64,000 nucleotides of DNA from Apophysomyces variabilis (taxonomy: Eukaryota; Mucoromycota; Mucoromycetes; Mucorales; Mucoraceae). The position numbers and the translations under genes were made by a program. Shown one piece after another: positions 33,790 to 45,931 of this stretch. A model generated the notes under the pieces. That model was not told the DNA's origin, did not search any database, and worked only from the letters and a program-made list of their open reading frames with translations. The stretch covers positions 9,702-73,701 of the forward strand of contig MZZL01000030.1 of the NCBI GenBank assembly GCA_002749535.1. The letters are read 5' to 3'. Numbering within the stretch: the first letter of the stretch is position 1; each line of letters starts with the position of its first letter.

Positions 33790-36700
33790 TTAAGACGCAG
33801 AACGTTGTCTCTTCGAGCGGGTCTGTGCGCTGTTACCTGTTCGTTTCTGGGTTTTGGGCGCAGGTTTGTTCACCTTACCAAGTCTTCTCCAGTAGGCGTC
33901 AATAAAGTCTGGGTCTGTAAACGCATCAGGTTTTAACCAGCTGTTATCTTCTGCAGAATACCCTTTCCAGCTGACAAGGTATTCTCTCTTGCCAGCCGTT
34001 CCTCTGTGTCCAAGGATTGCTTGGACTTCATAGAGTTCATCTTTGGCCACGATGTCATCCTGTGAAATGAGTTTCAGTTCGGATGGTACATAGTCTCTCG
34101 ACATGAGCATGCCGGTTTCGTCTTGGAGTACATAGGTGCCTCCTTGTGTACGACGGACTACGGTGTAAGGACCTTCATATATGGGTGCGAGTTTACTTGC
34201 TCGCGTGGGTAATCTGACCATGACGTGACTTCCTTCTGGAATATCGATGATCACATGCTTCTCGTCAAATATTTTCTTTTGGGCGTTTGCGGCGAGTTCG
34301 TGTCTTTCTTTCAGTGCTGGAAAAACGACATCGGCCATGTATTCAATGCGTTTCAGCAGTTCTTCTTCTGACAATGGTTCAGCCTTTTCATTTCGGTAGT
34401 CTCTGAAGCCATTCATTTTGCGCGCGAACATGAGGGTGAATGGAGGTGTATTCAGACGTTTGGAGATCTTGTTGTTGATTGCTAGCTGTATGCTAGGTAT
34501 ATAAAGATCCCAGTCTTCTCCTGCCTCTTTGACTTTGCGCATGACTTGTGTGGACGTTTGCACCCATCGTTCTGCAAGGCCGTTACCTTGAGGATGGTAT
34601 GGTGTTGTAAGGCGGCTGTCAATGCGGGTAGCTTCTCGGAGTTTTTTCATGAAGCTGTTTTTGAACTCGGTGCCATTGTCTGATTGTACGATACGGGGAA
34701 ATCCGAAATCGCAGAAGACTTTTACGAGAGCATCGATGAGTGTATCGGATTGCTTATTTGGCAGTGGACGCAGTATGCAGAATCGGGTACATACATCAAC
34801 CATAACTAGTACGTAGTTGTTCCCTCTTGCTGTGGTTATTCCTGGAAAAGCAAGGTCGATTGCCCAATGATCTCCTGGAAGGTAAGCATATATCGGTCTG
34901 AGAGGGTGGTATCCTCGTTTTACGATATTGTGTCGTTGGCATTGAGGGCAGCTTCTAACGAATACTACTGCATCCTCTAGCATCTTTGGCCAGTACATGC
35001 CATCATTCTGGATTGATTTGACCATGCTTTCGGCTCCGAAATGTCCGAATAAATGGGTTTGTTGCAGAATGGTTCGACGTTCTTCTTCAGGCGGGCAGAC
35101 TTTCTCAAGGGTTGTTGATGAGCGTCTGGTGACGTGGAATACACGGTGTTCTTTTTGCTTCGATTCATATTCAACAATTTTTAATTCTGGATTGTTTATA
35201 GCTTTTTGCCATTCTTTAGAAGGCTTGTATGCCGTTTTACCCCCCTCCAGCTCTTGATGACTTTCAAAAAGTCTTGAAAGAGCGTCTGGCAAGATATTTT
35301 TGTGACCAGGGAGGTGCACAACATTGAAGTTGTACGAAAGTAGGGTGTCCAGCCAGTTGATCATCATGGCGTTGGCGATTTTCTGCGTATGCAGGTAAGT
35401 GAGTGCCTTATGGTCAGTGTAGAGGGTGAATGGATTACCCCACAAAAACTGGTGGAATTTCTTTAAGGCAAAGATGACGGCCAGCAGTTCCCGTTTCATA
35501 GTAGCATAGTTACGTTCAGAGGGAGAGAGTGATCGCGCCATGAATCTGATATACTGTCTATGGCCAGTAACAGGATGTAATTGAAATAAAGTAGCTCCTA
35601 TCCCGGTGTTGGAAGCATCTGTAGCAACGTGGAAAGGTTGGTTTAGATCAGGATATTTTAGGAGGACATTTGTAAGCAAGGCACTTTTGAGTTTGTTGAA
35701 ATGCTCTTGGTGCATGGGCGTCCAGAGTTTACCCAAAGTCTTTTGATTGCGCAGAGCATCCAAAGGTGCGGTAAGTTTCGCAATCATTGGGACATGCTCG
35801 CGGAAGTAATTGACAAGGCCAAGGAAACGTTGAATTGCATGACCGGTGGTTGGCACAGGCCAGTCTAGAACGTTTGTAAGCTTGCGCTTGTCAAGAGAAA
35901 TACCCTTATCCGAAATGCAAAAGCCTAAGAGGTACACGGATCTCTGTGCAAAGTGACATTTCTGGGCGTTGAGAATGAGATTCACCGATGTGAGTTTATC
36001 GATGGCTTTTTTGACATGGAGTGTATGTTCTTCCATGGTAGTGGAGAAGATTACAATGTCATCCACGAATACTTTGACGAACGACATGTCTTGGAAGATC
36101 AAGTTCATCACACGCTGAAATTTGCTGCTGATGGGTTTAAGACCAAATGGGCAGCCGCGGAACATCCATTGTAAACCGTTATGGGTAAAGGTTGTTTTGT
36201 GACGATCCGGTTCATAAATCTCAAAGCGATGGAAGGCATTGCTAAGGTCTAGCGTGGTAAAGATTTTTGCACTTCTCATGGCGTGGAAAATATCACGGAT
36301 TAAAGGAAGTGGAAATTTATCGTCGGGAAGAAGACGATTGATATGACGAGGATCGAGGCAGACTCGTTTTCCTGTCTTGTTGCCGAATGCATCCTTTTTA
36401 TCTGCCAGTGTAAGAGGACTGTTCCACGTGGTGTTGACAGGTGCACGTGTGATGATACCTTCAGCAAGCCATTTTTGGATTGTTTCATCCACTACCGGTT
36501 TGAGTTTGAACGGTAACGGGTACTGGCGTTGGTAGGTGTGAGCTCCCTCTTTCGTTGGTAAATGGACAACGGATTCTGGGACTGTACAGAATGATTCTTT
36601 CGGGATATGCTCATTGGCAGTAATGGAGGATTGAATGGTTGCAAAGAAGTGTTCTCGTTCTTTTGCAGTACCGGCTGGAGAATCGTTAGGAACATATTCA

Positions 36701-38628
36701 TCATTGGATTCCTGATTGTCAGCGTGTTTGGACGACTCATCATCCCATTTAACGGCCACACCAAAGATTGTAATACCAAGTTTTGGTAAGATATCATAAC
36801 CCAAAATTACTTCGGTGGATTTTTCCAGTTCCATGACTTCAAAAGCATGGGTGATAGAACGGCCATTGTATTGAATGGTAAGTGGATGAGTGATGCCAAT
36901 TCTTTCAGTACAAGCATTATGACCAGCAAACTTAATTTGACCCTTTGTTTCTTTTAATGGTACAGATAATTTATTGAACAATCCTTTATCTATGGCTGAA
37001 AATGTGGCTCCAGTGTCCACTAAACCGATGCAGCGTTTATTCTGCAGGAGGATTGGTGTCTGTAATGAAAAGGGGTTGTCAGTTTGGTTCTGATCAATTT
37101 TTCCCGTTCTAAGATACATACCATCGGTCTCCTTGTTTGCAAAGTCAAGGTCGGAAAAGTCAAATGACAAATCCTCGAGGGCGTCATCAGCGGGGTGTTG
37201 CTTGTATTTCATAGTCCTGATGGGACCAGGCGCGGAAGTGCTCGCGGTTGCATTTTTTTTATTGTAATATTCAGGACAGCGGTGCCCTGTAGACCATGGT
37301 TTGCCACAATGGCGACATGGTTGGGGTTCACTGCCTTTTGATGGCATGGTGTTCATGCGCCCTTTACCTTTGCATTCCTGCGTGGTGTGGTGCGCCTTTG
37401 GACCATGGTATTTACAACCTTTGACAGAATGGGCAGAGGTCGCAGGTGTGGATGCAGAGCTTGATGACGCAGGAGCACGACGTTTAGTCGGTTTGCTCTC
37501 ACCATTCAAGTGGCGGTTGCTGCGTTTCTGCACAGAAATGGAAAGGGCAACCTGGAGAACTTGTTCGGAGGTGGTAGGCAATTGATCACCGTAACGGCCA
37601 AACCAAGCGACTTGTACATTTTCTTGGACATGAGGTAGGAGGGACGCCAAGAAACGGAGAGCCAAGCCTTGGTCGTCAGCAAGACCACCTTCACGGTATG
37701 CTTTCTGGAAGCGTGTGCCATAGTCACGTATGGTTTCATGATCATCTTGAGTCATCAGGTACGCTTGCTTCGCCATTGCAATTCGACGGTCAGGAGAATC
37801 AAAACGCTTGGTAAAGATACGGACAGCTTGATCCCAGGTGTAATTACGGTTGGCCAGATGTTGTTCGAACCATGGGTCATAATCAGGGTGAAGGGATACA
37901 GGTAACCACTTCTCCCATTGGGCATTGATGTCAGTATCGTTGGCTTTGAGTACCTTTTGGAAGGTTCGCAGGAAACTGCTCACTGATTCAAATACTTCCC
38001 TATCCTTTTTCCAGATGGGTGAATCTTGTAGCTGAAACACCGGAATATCACGGTAAGAGATACGGGATCTCAACGTGGTTTGATTGGGAGTAGCAGGTGG
38101 TGATTTCACCTTTTGATGAGCACAGGCTTGTTCTACCTGTTCAAATTCCTGAAGCGCCAGACGGGTGTTGCGTATCTCTGTCATGAGGGATTTAAGCTGT
38201 TCAGGCCCAGCGGAAGGAAGGATTTCACTGTAATGCTTAGTGAGCTTACCAAGCTTTGCTCGGTAGTAGCTCACAAGCTTAGTGGTAGAATCCACCGGGC
38301 GTGCATGCTTTGACGACAGGGAGCTAGGGACAAAGAGAGCCTCATACTGGACACCTTCCATTGGAGTGGACGCAGAAGAAGGACCAGAGACTAAAGGTGG
38401 ACCAGCAGTAAGTGAGGTACTAGGACCAGTAGAAGCAGTGGCACCAGTTGTGGAACGAGCGTTATCATTGACAGAAACGCTGTCATCAGGAGAAATAACC
38501 GAGTTGGTATCTTGGGTAGGTAGGATCTCCGTGGAAGAGAGAGCACCAGCCGAAGAGAGAGAAGAGACAGTAGACACCGAACCAGTAGAAGCACGGCGGA
38601 TAGGGGTGTTAGAGTTGTTAAAAGACAT
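33790..38628 (-). CDS. gag-pol: Ty3-A Gag-Pol polyprotein with chromodomain, 1612 residues
   Basis: One uninterrupted frame. Gag occupies about 1-480, with a variant zinc knuckle Cys438-Cys441-His449-Cys451. Protease has DTGA at 538-541. Reverse transcriptase has LDLSNAF (793-799) and FVDD (854-857). RNase H acidic residues are Asp1004, Glu1047 and Asp1072. Integrase has an HHCC finger (His1192, His1196, Cys1227, Cys1230) and catalytic Asp1258, Asp1317, Glu1353 with the D-35-E spacing. A C-terminal chromodomain (about 1532-1584, YLVSWKGYSAEDNSWLKP) would read histone marks and steer integration to heterochromatin, as known for chromoviruses. No Gag/Pol frameshift. All key catalytic residues are present, so activity is plausible. 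Confidence 0.96.
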   Translation of the reverse strand: MSFNNSNTPIRRASTGSVSTVSSLSSAGALSSTEILPTQDTNSVISPDDSVSVNDNARSTTGATASTGPSTSLTAGPPLVSGPSSASTPMEGVQYEALFVPSSLSSKHARPVDSTTKLVSYYRAKLGKLTKHYSEILPSAGPEQLKSLMTEIRNTRLALQEFEQVEQACAHQKVKSPPATPNQTTLRSRISYRDIPVFQLQDSPIWKKDREVFESVSSFLRTFQKVLKANDTDINAQWEKWLPVSLHPDYDPWFEQHLANRNYTWDQAVRIFTKRFDSPDRRIAMAKQAYLMTQDDHETIRDYGTRFQKAYREGGLADDQGLALRFLASLLPHVQENVQVAWFGRYGDQLPTTSEQVLQVALSISVQKRSNRHLNGESKPTKRRAPASSSSASTPATSAHSVKGCKYHGPKAHHTTQECKGKGRMNTMPSKGSEPQPCRHCGKPWSTGHRCPEYYNKKNATASTSAPGPIRTMKYKQHPADDALEDLSFDFSDLDFANKETDGMYLRTGKIDQNQTDNPFSLQTPILLQNKRCIGLVDTGATFSAIDKGLFNKLSVPLKETKGQIKFAGHNACTERIGITHPLTIQYNGRSITHAFEVMELEKSTEVILGYDILPKLGITIFGVAVKWDDESSKHADNQESNDEYVPNDSPAGTAKEREHFFATIQSSITANEHIPKESFCTVPESVVHLPTKEGAHTYQRQYPLPFKLKPVVDETIQKWLAEGIITRAPVNTTWNSPLTLADKKDAFGNKTGKRVCLDPRHINRLLPDDKFPLPLIRDIFHAMRSAKIFTTLDLSNAFHRFEIYEPDRHKTTFTHNGLQWMFRGCPFGLKPISSKFQRVMNLIFQDMSFVKVFVDDIVIFSTTMEEHTLHVKKAIDKLTSVNLILNAQKCHFAQRSVYLLGFCISDKGISLDKRKLTNVLDWPVPTTGHAIQRFLGLVNYFREHVPMIAKLTAPLDALRNQKTLGKLWTPMHQEHFNKLKSALLTNVLLKYPDLNQPFHVATDASNTGIGATLFQLHPVTGHRQYIRFMARSLSPSERNYATMKRELLAVIFALKKFHQFLWGNPFTLYTDHKALTYLHTQKIANAMMINWLDTLLSYNFNVVHLPGHKNILPDALSRLFESHQELEGGKTAYKPSKEWQKAINNPELKIVEYESKQKEHRVFHVTRRSSTTLEKVCPPEEERRTILQQTHLFGHFGAESMVKSIQNDGMYWPKMLEDAVVFVRSCPQCQRHNIVKRGYHPLRPIYAYLPGDHWAIDLAFPGITTARGNNYVLVMVDVCTRFCILRPLPNKQSDTLIDALVKVFCDFGFPRIVQSDNGTEFKNSFMKKLREATRIDSRLTTPYHPQGNGLAERWVQTSTQVMRKVKEAGEDWDLYIPSIQLAINNKISKRLNTPPFTLMFARKMNGFRDYRNEKAEPLSEEELLKRIEYMADVVFPALKERHELAANAQKKIFDEKHVIIDIPEGSHVMVRLPTRASKLAPIYEGPYTVVRRTQGGTYVLQDETGMLMSRDYVPSELKLISQDDIVAKDELYEVQAILGHRGTAGKREYLVSWKGYSAEDNSWLKPDAFTDPDFIDAYWRRLGKVNKPAPKTQKRTGNSAQTRSKRQRSAS

Positions 38629-38650
38629 AATGAGAATTCAAGGAAAAAAA

Positions 38651-39073
38651 TGTGGAATCTGAGGGAAATTTAAGATAAAAAATGGATAACAAGAATAAAT
38701 CCTTGAGACTCGAGAAAAGAGTTTTTTATTAAGATTAGATTCCAAGTCTTATTTATACTGTGAGCGGTTATTAGATCGTAGTTTCTTTGACACAGATAAT
38801 AAACCAATCAGTAAACATATTCATGACGAAGAAAAGTTTTTCATTGGGATAGCCAATGGTAGATTTTCGTTTAGTCATGGTAAAGAGGTTATCTCTGAGT
38901 TCCTGAGTCTGGACTGTGTCTTTATTCAACAGGTTTCAGACTGTTATTGTGTCAGATCGACTTCAGGTTCAAGAAGAAGTCTTTTTTACGATCTCCGCTT
39001 TATTCTTCTTTTAATTACTGCTTTGGGTAATGTGAAGACGTTTATTGGTCTGTGTGTATGTCGAAATACGACA
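38651..39073 (-). promoter_or_regulatory. Ty3-A 5' LTR with promoter
   Basis: On the element strand a TATA box GTATAAATAAG lies at about 38759-38749, some 100 bp before the LTR end, followed by a possible start region near CTCTTTTCTCGAG. A seven-base match (TCAAGGA) between this region and the complement of the sequence just after the LTR hints at Tf1-like self-priming; weak evidence. Confidence 0.7.
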
Positions 39074-39078
39074 AGGGC

Positions 39079-40666
39079 CACAAGTCCAGTGATTGTCCCA
39101 GTTCCAAGAAACAAGATCAGACTTTGGAAAAAGTCAACGGGCATCAGTAGAAGAGGCAACTGATATCTGATTAAATTTGACAAGTCCTCCACAAAAGAAG
39201 AAATCTGATAAGCCAACTGTCAATCTGATCCAAGGGGCAGAAATCTTCACCAAACGCATGCAATCTCAAGTGGAAACAATGATGCTTCCAGGGCCAGAGA
39301 CCAAACAGCAGGCAAAGACAACAGCTGGTCCTAGTGGGGCAGCTTTATAACCAATGACGGTTGAGCAATCACAAGAAAAGCCAGATAGAAAACTGAAACA
39401 TGTCCATAAACTACCTTGACGCATTCTGGTAAATATTCCTAAGCAAGATATCTAGCAGCAGTTAAGCAAGGTCGATTCCAGTCTTACCTTGGCAGACTGG
39501 ATTGCCCTCAATAAGAAGGTGTATACGGATATCTGAGACGGCTTGAGATATCTTTATGGTCAAAAGATTAAGCCAAAAGCAGTATTTGTAAATAAGGTCA
39601 ATGAAGTTCATGCAGCAGAATCCTTACATAGCAATTCTTACAGTGATTTAGACGATGATTCTTGATTTGATATATTAGATAAGAGCACTGTTGATACAGA
39701 TAATGACTATGATAGCAATTCAGTAGGGTACCAAAGTGATGATACAGTTTATATATATCCTTATGACTATAAGCAAATGCAAACAAGCAAGCCTCTAAAA
39801 GCGTCCATTACTATTGGTGATACTGTATTACAAGCTGTATTCGATTCTGGCGCCAGTATTTCCATCATTAATTGATCTTTGGCAGAGAAACTGGATCTGG
39901 TACCAAATGGCGATTACTTACATTTGTCTGGTTTCAACGATTATGAGCAGGAGACTTGTGACATTACCATCAATGTTCCTATTAGAGTCTGTAGAAAGCT
40001 ATATCCAAAACATATATGCATACAGGATGGACCTAGCAATGATGTTTGCCTCTTAGGAATGACATGGTTCCATGCATATGACATGCGTCAACAGCCCAGA
40101 GACTCTACCATCATCATTCCCATCAAACGAGGTGCTGGGTTTATAGAGCTAAGAGGTGCATCTGCAGATCTACAGAACTTACCAAGTATGGATGTTCCCA
40201 TGTCTGTTTTTATGGTGAATGTCCGTGAACATACTGGTGAGGCTTCAGATAGTTTACAAAAGTATATCAATGACATTGCTTTGATGTTAGAAGGAGAAAA
40301 GGGCAATGAAGAATCCACGCCACCAAAGATTGAGGCATTGGTAAAGAATTATGAGCATTGCTTTTGTGAAGGTGTCTGGTCTCAGTCAGGTCAGTGCTAT
40401 CAAGCACAACATCCCTTTGGTCATTAATCAGCTGGTTAGATCAAGACCTTATCAGCTCACATGGGAGGAAGAAGAACATCTTCAGAAGGAAATTGATGAG
40501 ATATTGGACCTTGGGCTTATCTGGCCTTCTAAAGGTATCTAGACTTTCTTAGTATTTTTTGTGCGCAAGCAGAATGGCTCTTTGAAGATGGTGATTAATT
40601 ATCGCCAATTAAACCAAATCACCATAAAAGACGCCTATTCCTTGCCATACATCAACGAATTGCTTG
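39079..40666 (+). pseudogene. Ty3-D protease and N-terminal reverse transcriptase, broken
   Basis: The knuckle end HKSSDCP opens the segment. A retropepsin reads VFDSGASISIIN (about 39838-39873) and LLGMTWFHAYD. Linker and RT start read LGLIWPSKG and NGSLKMVINYRQLNQI. The segment stops at YINELL where Ty3-B inserted (target GCTTG, 40662-40666). Numerous stops lie between 39100 and 39780, with single stops later (39874, 40425 after a frameshift, 40540). Confidence 0.8.
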
Positions 40667-40893
40667 TGTAGTATTCTGATAAAGTGTATTAAGGTAGATT
40701 CATAAGCCATATCCTTTACATACATTAATTGGACTTGTTTTAGATGTATGATCTCCATTACAAAAGATTTATTCTTTAATTGTTAAACATGGGTTCTTAG
40801 TTCATAATCCTTCTTTCAGGAATAAACACCAGTCTCAACGTATTCTCTTGTTTGAGTCTCTGTGTCTGATCTATTATCCATCTTAATACAACA
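40667..40893 (+). repeat. Ty3-B 5' LTR
   Basis: Begins TGTAGTATTCTG and ends AATACAACA; pairs with 45705-45931. Differences between the two are mainly C/T and G/A. Confidence 0.92.
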
Positions 40894-40927
40894 TTTTTTT
40901 ATGTTGAATTCTGAAACCTTTGTCAAG

Positions 40928-43900
40928 ATGTCAATTGAAAAATCAAACATCCATCCCCGAGGTTAATCCTTATATTTCTGTTTCCAGTGATCAATCAATA
41001 GATGTGGATCAACATCCATCCATCCCATCTGTAGATCCATCCGTTCCTGTCTCATCTGATGAGACCAGCCCAGTTATCAATGGTCCTGGTTCAGTGGTCT
41101 CTCTGCTCTCATTGGTATTTTAAGGCAGTAGCACTTCTAAGCACGCAGACCTGGTTTCCAGTGCCCTCCGCACATTAGCTAAATTAAAAGAGTTAGCAAA
41201 TTAAAAAGAGCGCTTGTATAACAACACTATGGAAATGAATGAAGCTGAGAAGACATGTGATCGCCTGCTAAATGAGTTCCATATCGCTGAAGAGCATGTT
41301 GATAAGTTTTCTCTTCTTTGTATGAAGAAGTATCCTGAGTATAAGGAATTTCATGCGTCTGTCAGTGTTGTTTCTTCATGTGAAAGTTTCAATATGAGCT
41401 GCTCTGCCAATTCTGAGCTTCAGATGTCTCAACTGGGAGTTAAACCCATGCACAATATAAATCAAAGTGCTGCAGTTCCCAGAGACTTGCCCGCTCTTCA
41501 ACTTGCTGGTGGCACCAAGTGGAATATGAAAAAAGACGTCCATAATTCTGCTTGTTCTTTTGTAAGAGCATTCAAGGCTCAATTGGATGCGTACCAAATT
41601 GGTTATGATGGTTATTAGGAAAGACTCCTTAAGTTGTGTCTGAACGATAGTCAAAAGGTTTAGTTTGATGCAAAGCTTGCCTGTCAAAACTTGTCTTGGT
41701 CTGAAGCTGAATTGATTCTTCTATATAAATTTGATACTCTCATACATCACTACCAAACTCTCATGCAAACTTTCCGTATGGTCCAAAAACGTGGTGAAAC
41801 ACTTCTGGCATATATTGAGTGTTTCCAAATGCAACATCTTAAGTCTAGATGCAAAGAAAATGAAAACCTCATTGTCACGTTCATCTCCTCTCTGCTCCCA
41901 CATTATTGCAATTGTGCTTGCTTCATTGTAGCGTCCCAGTTTGGTGCCAACATCCCAACTGATTTAGATAAGGTGTGTGATCTCATCCTGGCCATAACCT
42001 CGGACAGAAAACAGTCTTTAGAAGAGGATGACCATTTGATCTCTTGCTCAGTAAAGCCTAAGGTTAACCAAAATATGGTAGGTAAACATGAGAGGACTGC
42101 ATGTGACAGATCCTTTGGTAATCATAGCAATAAGGGTAACAATATGAGTACCTCACAGGCTATGGATAAACCATGCACCTTTTGTCATAAACCATGGTTC
42201 TATGGTCACTACTACCCTGAATTCCTGGAGGTAAAAGGAAAAAAGGCAAAGGAAAACTTGATGGCCTGTGCGGCACATGCAAGTATGTCATATGACCATA
42301 ACAACCCTTTGTCATACCAATCTGATGACGAATATGTAAACACAAAAGAAGATGATATTATGCAAGAGCTTGATCTCGAGGCATTAAGTAAGCATCATTT
42401 AAAAAATCGCTCTATGAAGACAAATCAAACTAAATCTTGTTTCGTACCTCTGACCTTACAGAATAAGCGACTACTAGCCCTTGTGGACACTGGTGCTGAT
42501 TTCTCAGCCATAGACAGTGAAATTTTTAAAAATCTATCATATAAAGTAAACAAAGTCATTGGTAAAATAAGCCTAGCTACACATGGTCATGAGATTGAGT
42601 GAATCAGAAAAACTAAACCAATTGAGTTCTTATACAATAGACATAAGATCCAACATTCTTTTGAAGTAATGAAATTGTCAGAAGGTACATAAGTAAGTAT
42701 TGGCATGGATCTTATGCCAAAAATGGGTATTGTATTGTCCAGAATAACCACTTCATGGGATGTTCTGACAAAACATGTAAAAGATGAGACAATATATGAT
42801 AAACTGGTGCCAAATGAATCACTAGTAGATACAATAGAAGAACGTAAAGAGTTTATGCGCAGCATTAAACTGTATATTGAAGCTAATGGACGTATCCTGA
42901 AAAACTCTTTTTGTACTATACCTGAATCTGTCATTTACCTTGATATGGAAGAAGGTCATACTGCCTTCTGAAGGCAATATCCAATCTCACATTTGTTAAT
43001 TCCATTGGTTGAAGACACCGTAAAACAATAGTTAAAAGAGGGTACTATTGAAAAGGCTCCTATAAATACAGCCTGGAACAGTCCATTAACCTTAGCTCCA
43101 AAGAAAGACACTGAGGATAATTATACAAGTAAAAGACCCTGTTTAGATCCCCGTCATATCAATAAGTTGCTTAGGGAGGACAAGTATCTATTGCCATTGA
43201 TTCATGACGTATATTTTCAATTAAAAAGTGCATGCGTTTTCAGCACATTAGATCTCAAGAGCACATTTTATCGCTTTATGATCGCTGAAGAACATCAGCA
43301 TAAAACTGCTTTTACTGCCCCTAATAGAGTTCAGTATATGTTTTAAGGATGTCTATTTGGTCTTAAACCGATCTCTTCCAAATTTCAAAGAGTAATGGCT
43401 TCTTTATTTCATAAGTTACCATATGTAACAGCTTTTGTGGATGACGTTGTGATATATTCTAAATCACTTGCAGAACATGCAAACTATGTACAAAACGTTA
43501 TAACGATCTTGACGGACGTTAATCTGATCTTAAATCCACAAAAGTGTCATTTTACCCAGAGCTGCATATACTTACTTGGATTTTATGTCTCCTATGAAGG
43601 CATTTCCTTAGATACTAGTAAGGTTAGTAATGTTGAAAAATGGCCAACACCTAAAACCGGTAAAGATATCCAATGCTTTCTTGGCATTGTAAATTATTTC
43701 AGGGAGCATATCTCAAATGTGGCACGTCTCACCGCTCTGTTGGATGCCTTGAGAAACGCAGACAGCTTACACTCTATATAGACTGAAAAACATAATAAGG
43801 CCTTTAAGGATCTAAAATATGTTATTAGCTGTGTGCCATTGTTGTCCTACCCTGATTTATCATTACCTTTCTATGTTGCCATGGATGCTTCCAATATAGG

Positions 43901-45560
43901 CATTGGTGCCATGCTATATCAGGTTGTTGATAGTAAGACCAAGTACATTGCCTTTATGGCCAGAGTACTATCTAAATCAGAACATAACTATTCTGTTACA
44001 CGTAAACAGCTTTTAGTGGTTATCTATGCTCTCAATAAGTTCCATGCATACTTGTGAGGTAATCAATTCACTCTGTACACCGACCACAAAGCTCTAACTT
44101 ACCTGCATACGCAGAAGGTCCCAAATGCCATGATGATAAACTGGATAGACACATTACTTAAATATGACTTTGACGTCATCCATCTTCTAGGTATTGACAA
44201 TATACTGCCTGATCACCTGTCGCGCCTTTTCATGGACAAAAATGAGCTGGAGGGGGGTAAAGTCCAGGCAGAAAAGGACATAAACCCTGGGGCACGACAG
44301 CAAAGCATTCATAAAGCCACAATAAGCGAGGACTACATGACTCTATCTGAAAATAAATGGAAGAACTTACTTGAAAAAGCCCATTTGTTTAGCTATTTTG
44401 GTGCTGAAGCCATAGTCAAGGCTATAAAATCGGATGGTATGAACTAGTCAGGGATACTACAAGAAGCTGTAGAAATTGTGAAGTGATGTAGCGAGTGTCA
44501 AAAGTTCAACATTGCTAAAAAGGGTTATCATCCACTAAGACCCATCCGTTCAACTATTCCAGGTGACCATTGGGCCATAGATCTGGCAGGCCCATTTACA
44601 ACGCCTTTAACTGGAAATCATTACATGTTGATCATGGTGGATATATGCACACACTTCTGCATCTTATGTTCTATCACAAATAAACAGTCAGACACCATCG
44701 TCAAAACATTGGTGCAAGTATTCTGCGATTTTGGATTACCTAAGATAATATAATCTGATAATGGTGGTAAATTCGTCAATGGGTTAATGAGCAAGTTTGC
44801 TGATGCCGCTGGATTTAATCATCGCCTTGTATGCCCTTATCACCCAAAAGCGAACAGTGCAGCTAAAAAGTGGGTATGTCAATTCATACAATCAAAAAGA
44901 GCTTAAAGGGAGCCACAAAAGAGTGGGATATGTACGTGCCAAGTAGTCAACTAGCAATGAATGTAAAAATATCAAAACGTCATAACTCTGCACCCTTCTC
45001 TTTAATGTTCACAAGAAAGTTGAATGAGTTCAAAGATTACTGAATGGAGGAGCCAGCTCCAGTAATGAGTATAGAAGAACTCTGTAAAAAGGTAAAGCAT
45101 ATGGCGGACGTTGTGTTCCCAGCCATTGCTGAAAGAATAAAAGCAGTCATAGATGTGCAAAAAGGCAACTTCGATAAAAGGCATATCCTTGTACAATTTC
45201 CCAAGAATAGCCACGTGATGATTAAGGCGTTACAACCAGGAAAATTAGATCCTCTTTATAAAGGACCATATATGGTTGACAGATTAAACGCTGGTAGTGC
45301 TTACACATTAAGAAATGAAAAAGGAGAATTGCTTCCAAGAAACTGTCCTCCAGAAGTGCTAAAATTAATCTCTCAGGATGAAATCGTTCCTGTAGAAGAA
45401 ATCTATGAGGTTGAAGCTATTGTAGCTCATAAAAAGGTAAATGGTGAATACCTATATAAAGTATGCTAGAAGGGTTACAAAGAAGCAGATGACACTTGGG
45501 AACTTGCAAAGAATTTTACAGACCTACGGATAATTTCTACATACTAGGAACACATTGCAG
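40928..45560 (+). pseudogene. Ty3-B Gag-Pol, many stops
   Basis: Gag pieces at 40928-42400 end in a knuckle-like CTFCHKPWFYGHYYP in which the last Cys is Tyr. Protease has VDTGADFSAID (about 42484-42516). Reverse transcriptase has FVDDVVIYSKS (43432-43464). RNase H has YTDHKALTYLHTQ. Integrase has GDHWAIDLAGP and SDNGGKF. The chromodomain remnant is EAIVAHKKVNGEYLYKV (about 45413-45466). At least a dozen in-frame stops plus frame changes. Closest relative in the window is Ty3-A. Confidence 0.9.
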
Positions 45561-45704
45561 AGAAGCCTGATAATGATATAAAGTTGACTTGTAAAAGAAG
45601 GAGCAATAATTAGGAAAAGGTCATAAACAAAAGAACAAGAAAACTCAAGTAACCCACAGATATAGATATGAACTCTGAACAGCTCTTAGCCTGGAGGGGG
45701 GTAA

Positions 45705-45931
45705 TGTAGTATTTTGATAAAGTGTATTAAGGTAGATTCATAAGCTATATCCTTTACATACATCAATTGAACTTGTTTTAGATGTATGATCTCTGTTACA
45801 AAAGATTTATTCTTTAATCGTTAGACATGGGTTCTTAGTTCATAATCCTTCTTTCAGGAATAAACACCAGTCTCAATGTATTCTCTTGTTTGAGTCTCTA
45901 TGTCTGATCCATTATCCATCTTAATACAACA
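45705..45931 (+). repeat. Ty3-B 3' LTR
   Basis: Copy of 40667-40893, followed by the GCTTG target duplicate. Confidence 0.92.

Larger units (their letters stand above)
33241..39073 (-). mobile_element. Ty3-A: complete chromovirus LTR retrotransposon, probably young
   Basis: 423-bp LTRs at both ends look identical base for base. Target duplication AGGGC (33236-33240 and 39074-39078). On the element strand the LTR runs TGTCGTATTTCG to GATTCCACA. A polypurine tract (CCTGGAGGGGGGTAA) lies directly before the 3' LTR at 33664-33678. Only 22 nt separate the 5' LTR from the start codon, leaving little room for a tRNA primer site. It carries one long open frame and still has many CpG, unlike Ty3-B and Ty3-C. 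Confidence 0.96.
40667..45931 (+). mobile_element. Ty3-B: decayed chromovirus inserted in Ty3-D
   Basis: 227-bp LTRs (40667-40893 and 45705-45931) differ at several transitions. Target duplication GCTTG (40662-40666 and 45932-45936). A polypurine tract CTGGAGGGGGGTAA precedes the 3' LTR. The coding order matches Ty3-A. Confidence 0.95.

Noticed and set aside
37301..37585. Plus-strand frames opposite the Ty3-A polyprotein (also 34622, 35953, 38282)
   Set aside because: Shadow frames of the intact Gag-Pol gene on the other strand; no motifs.
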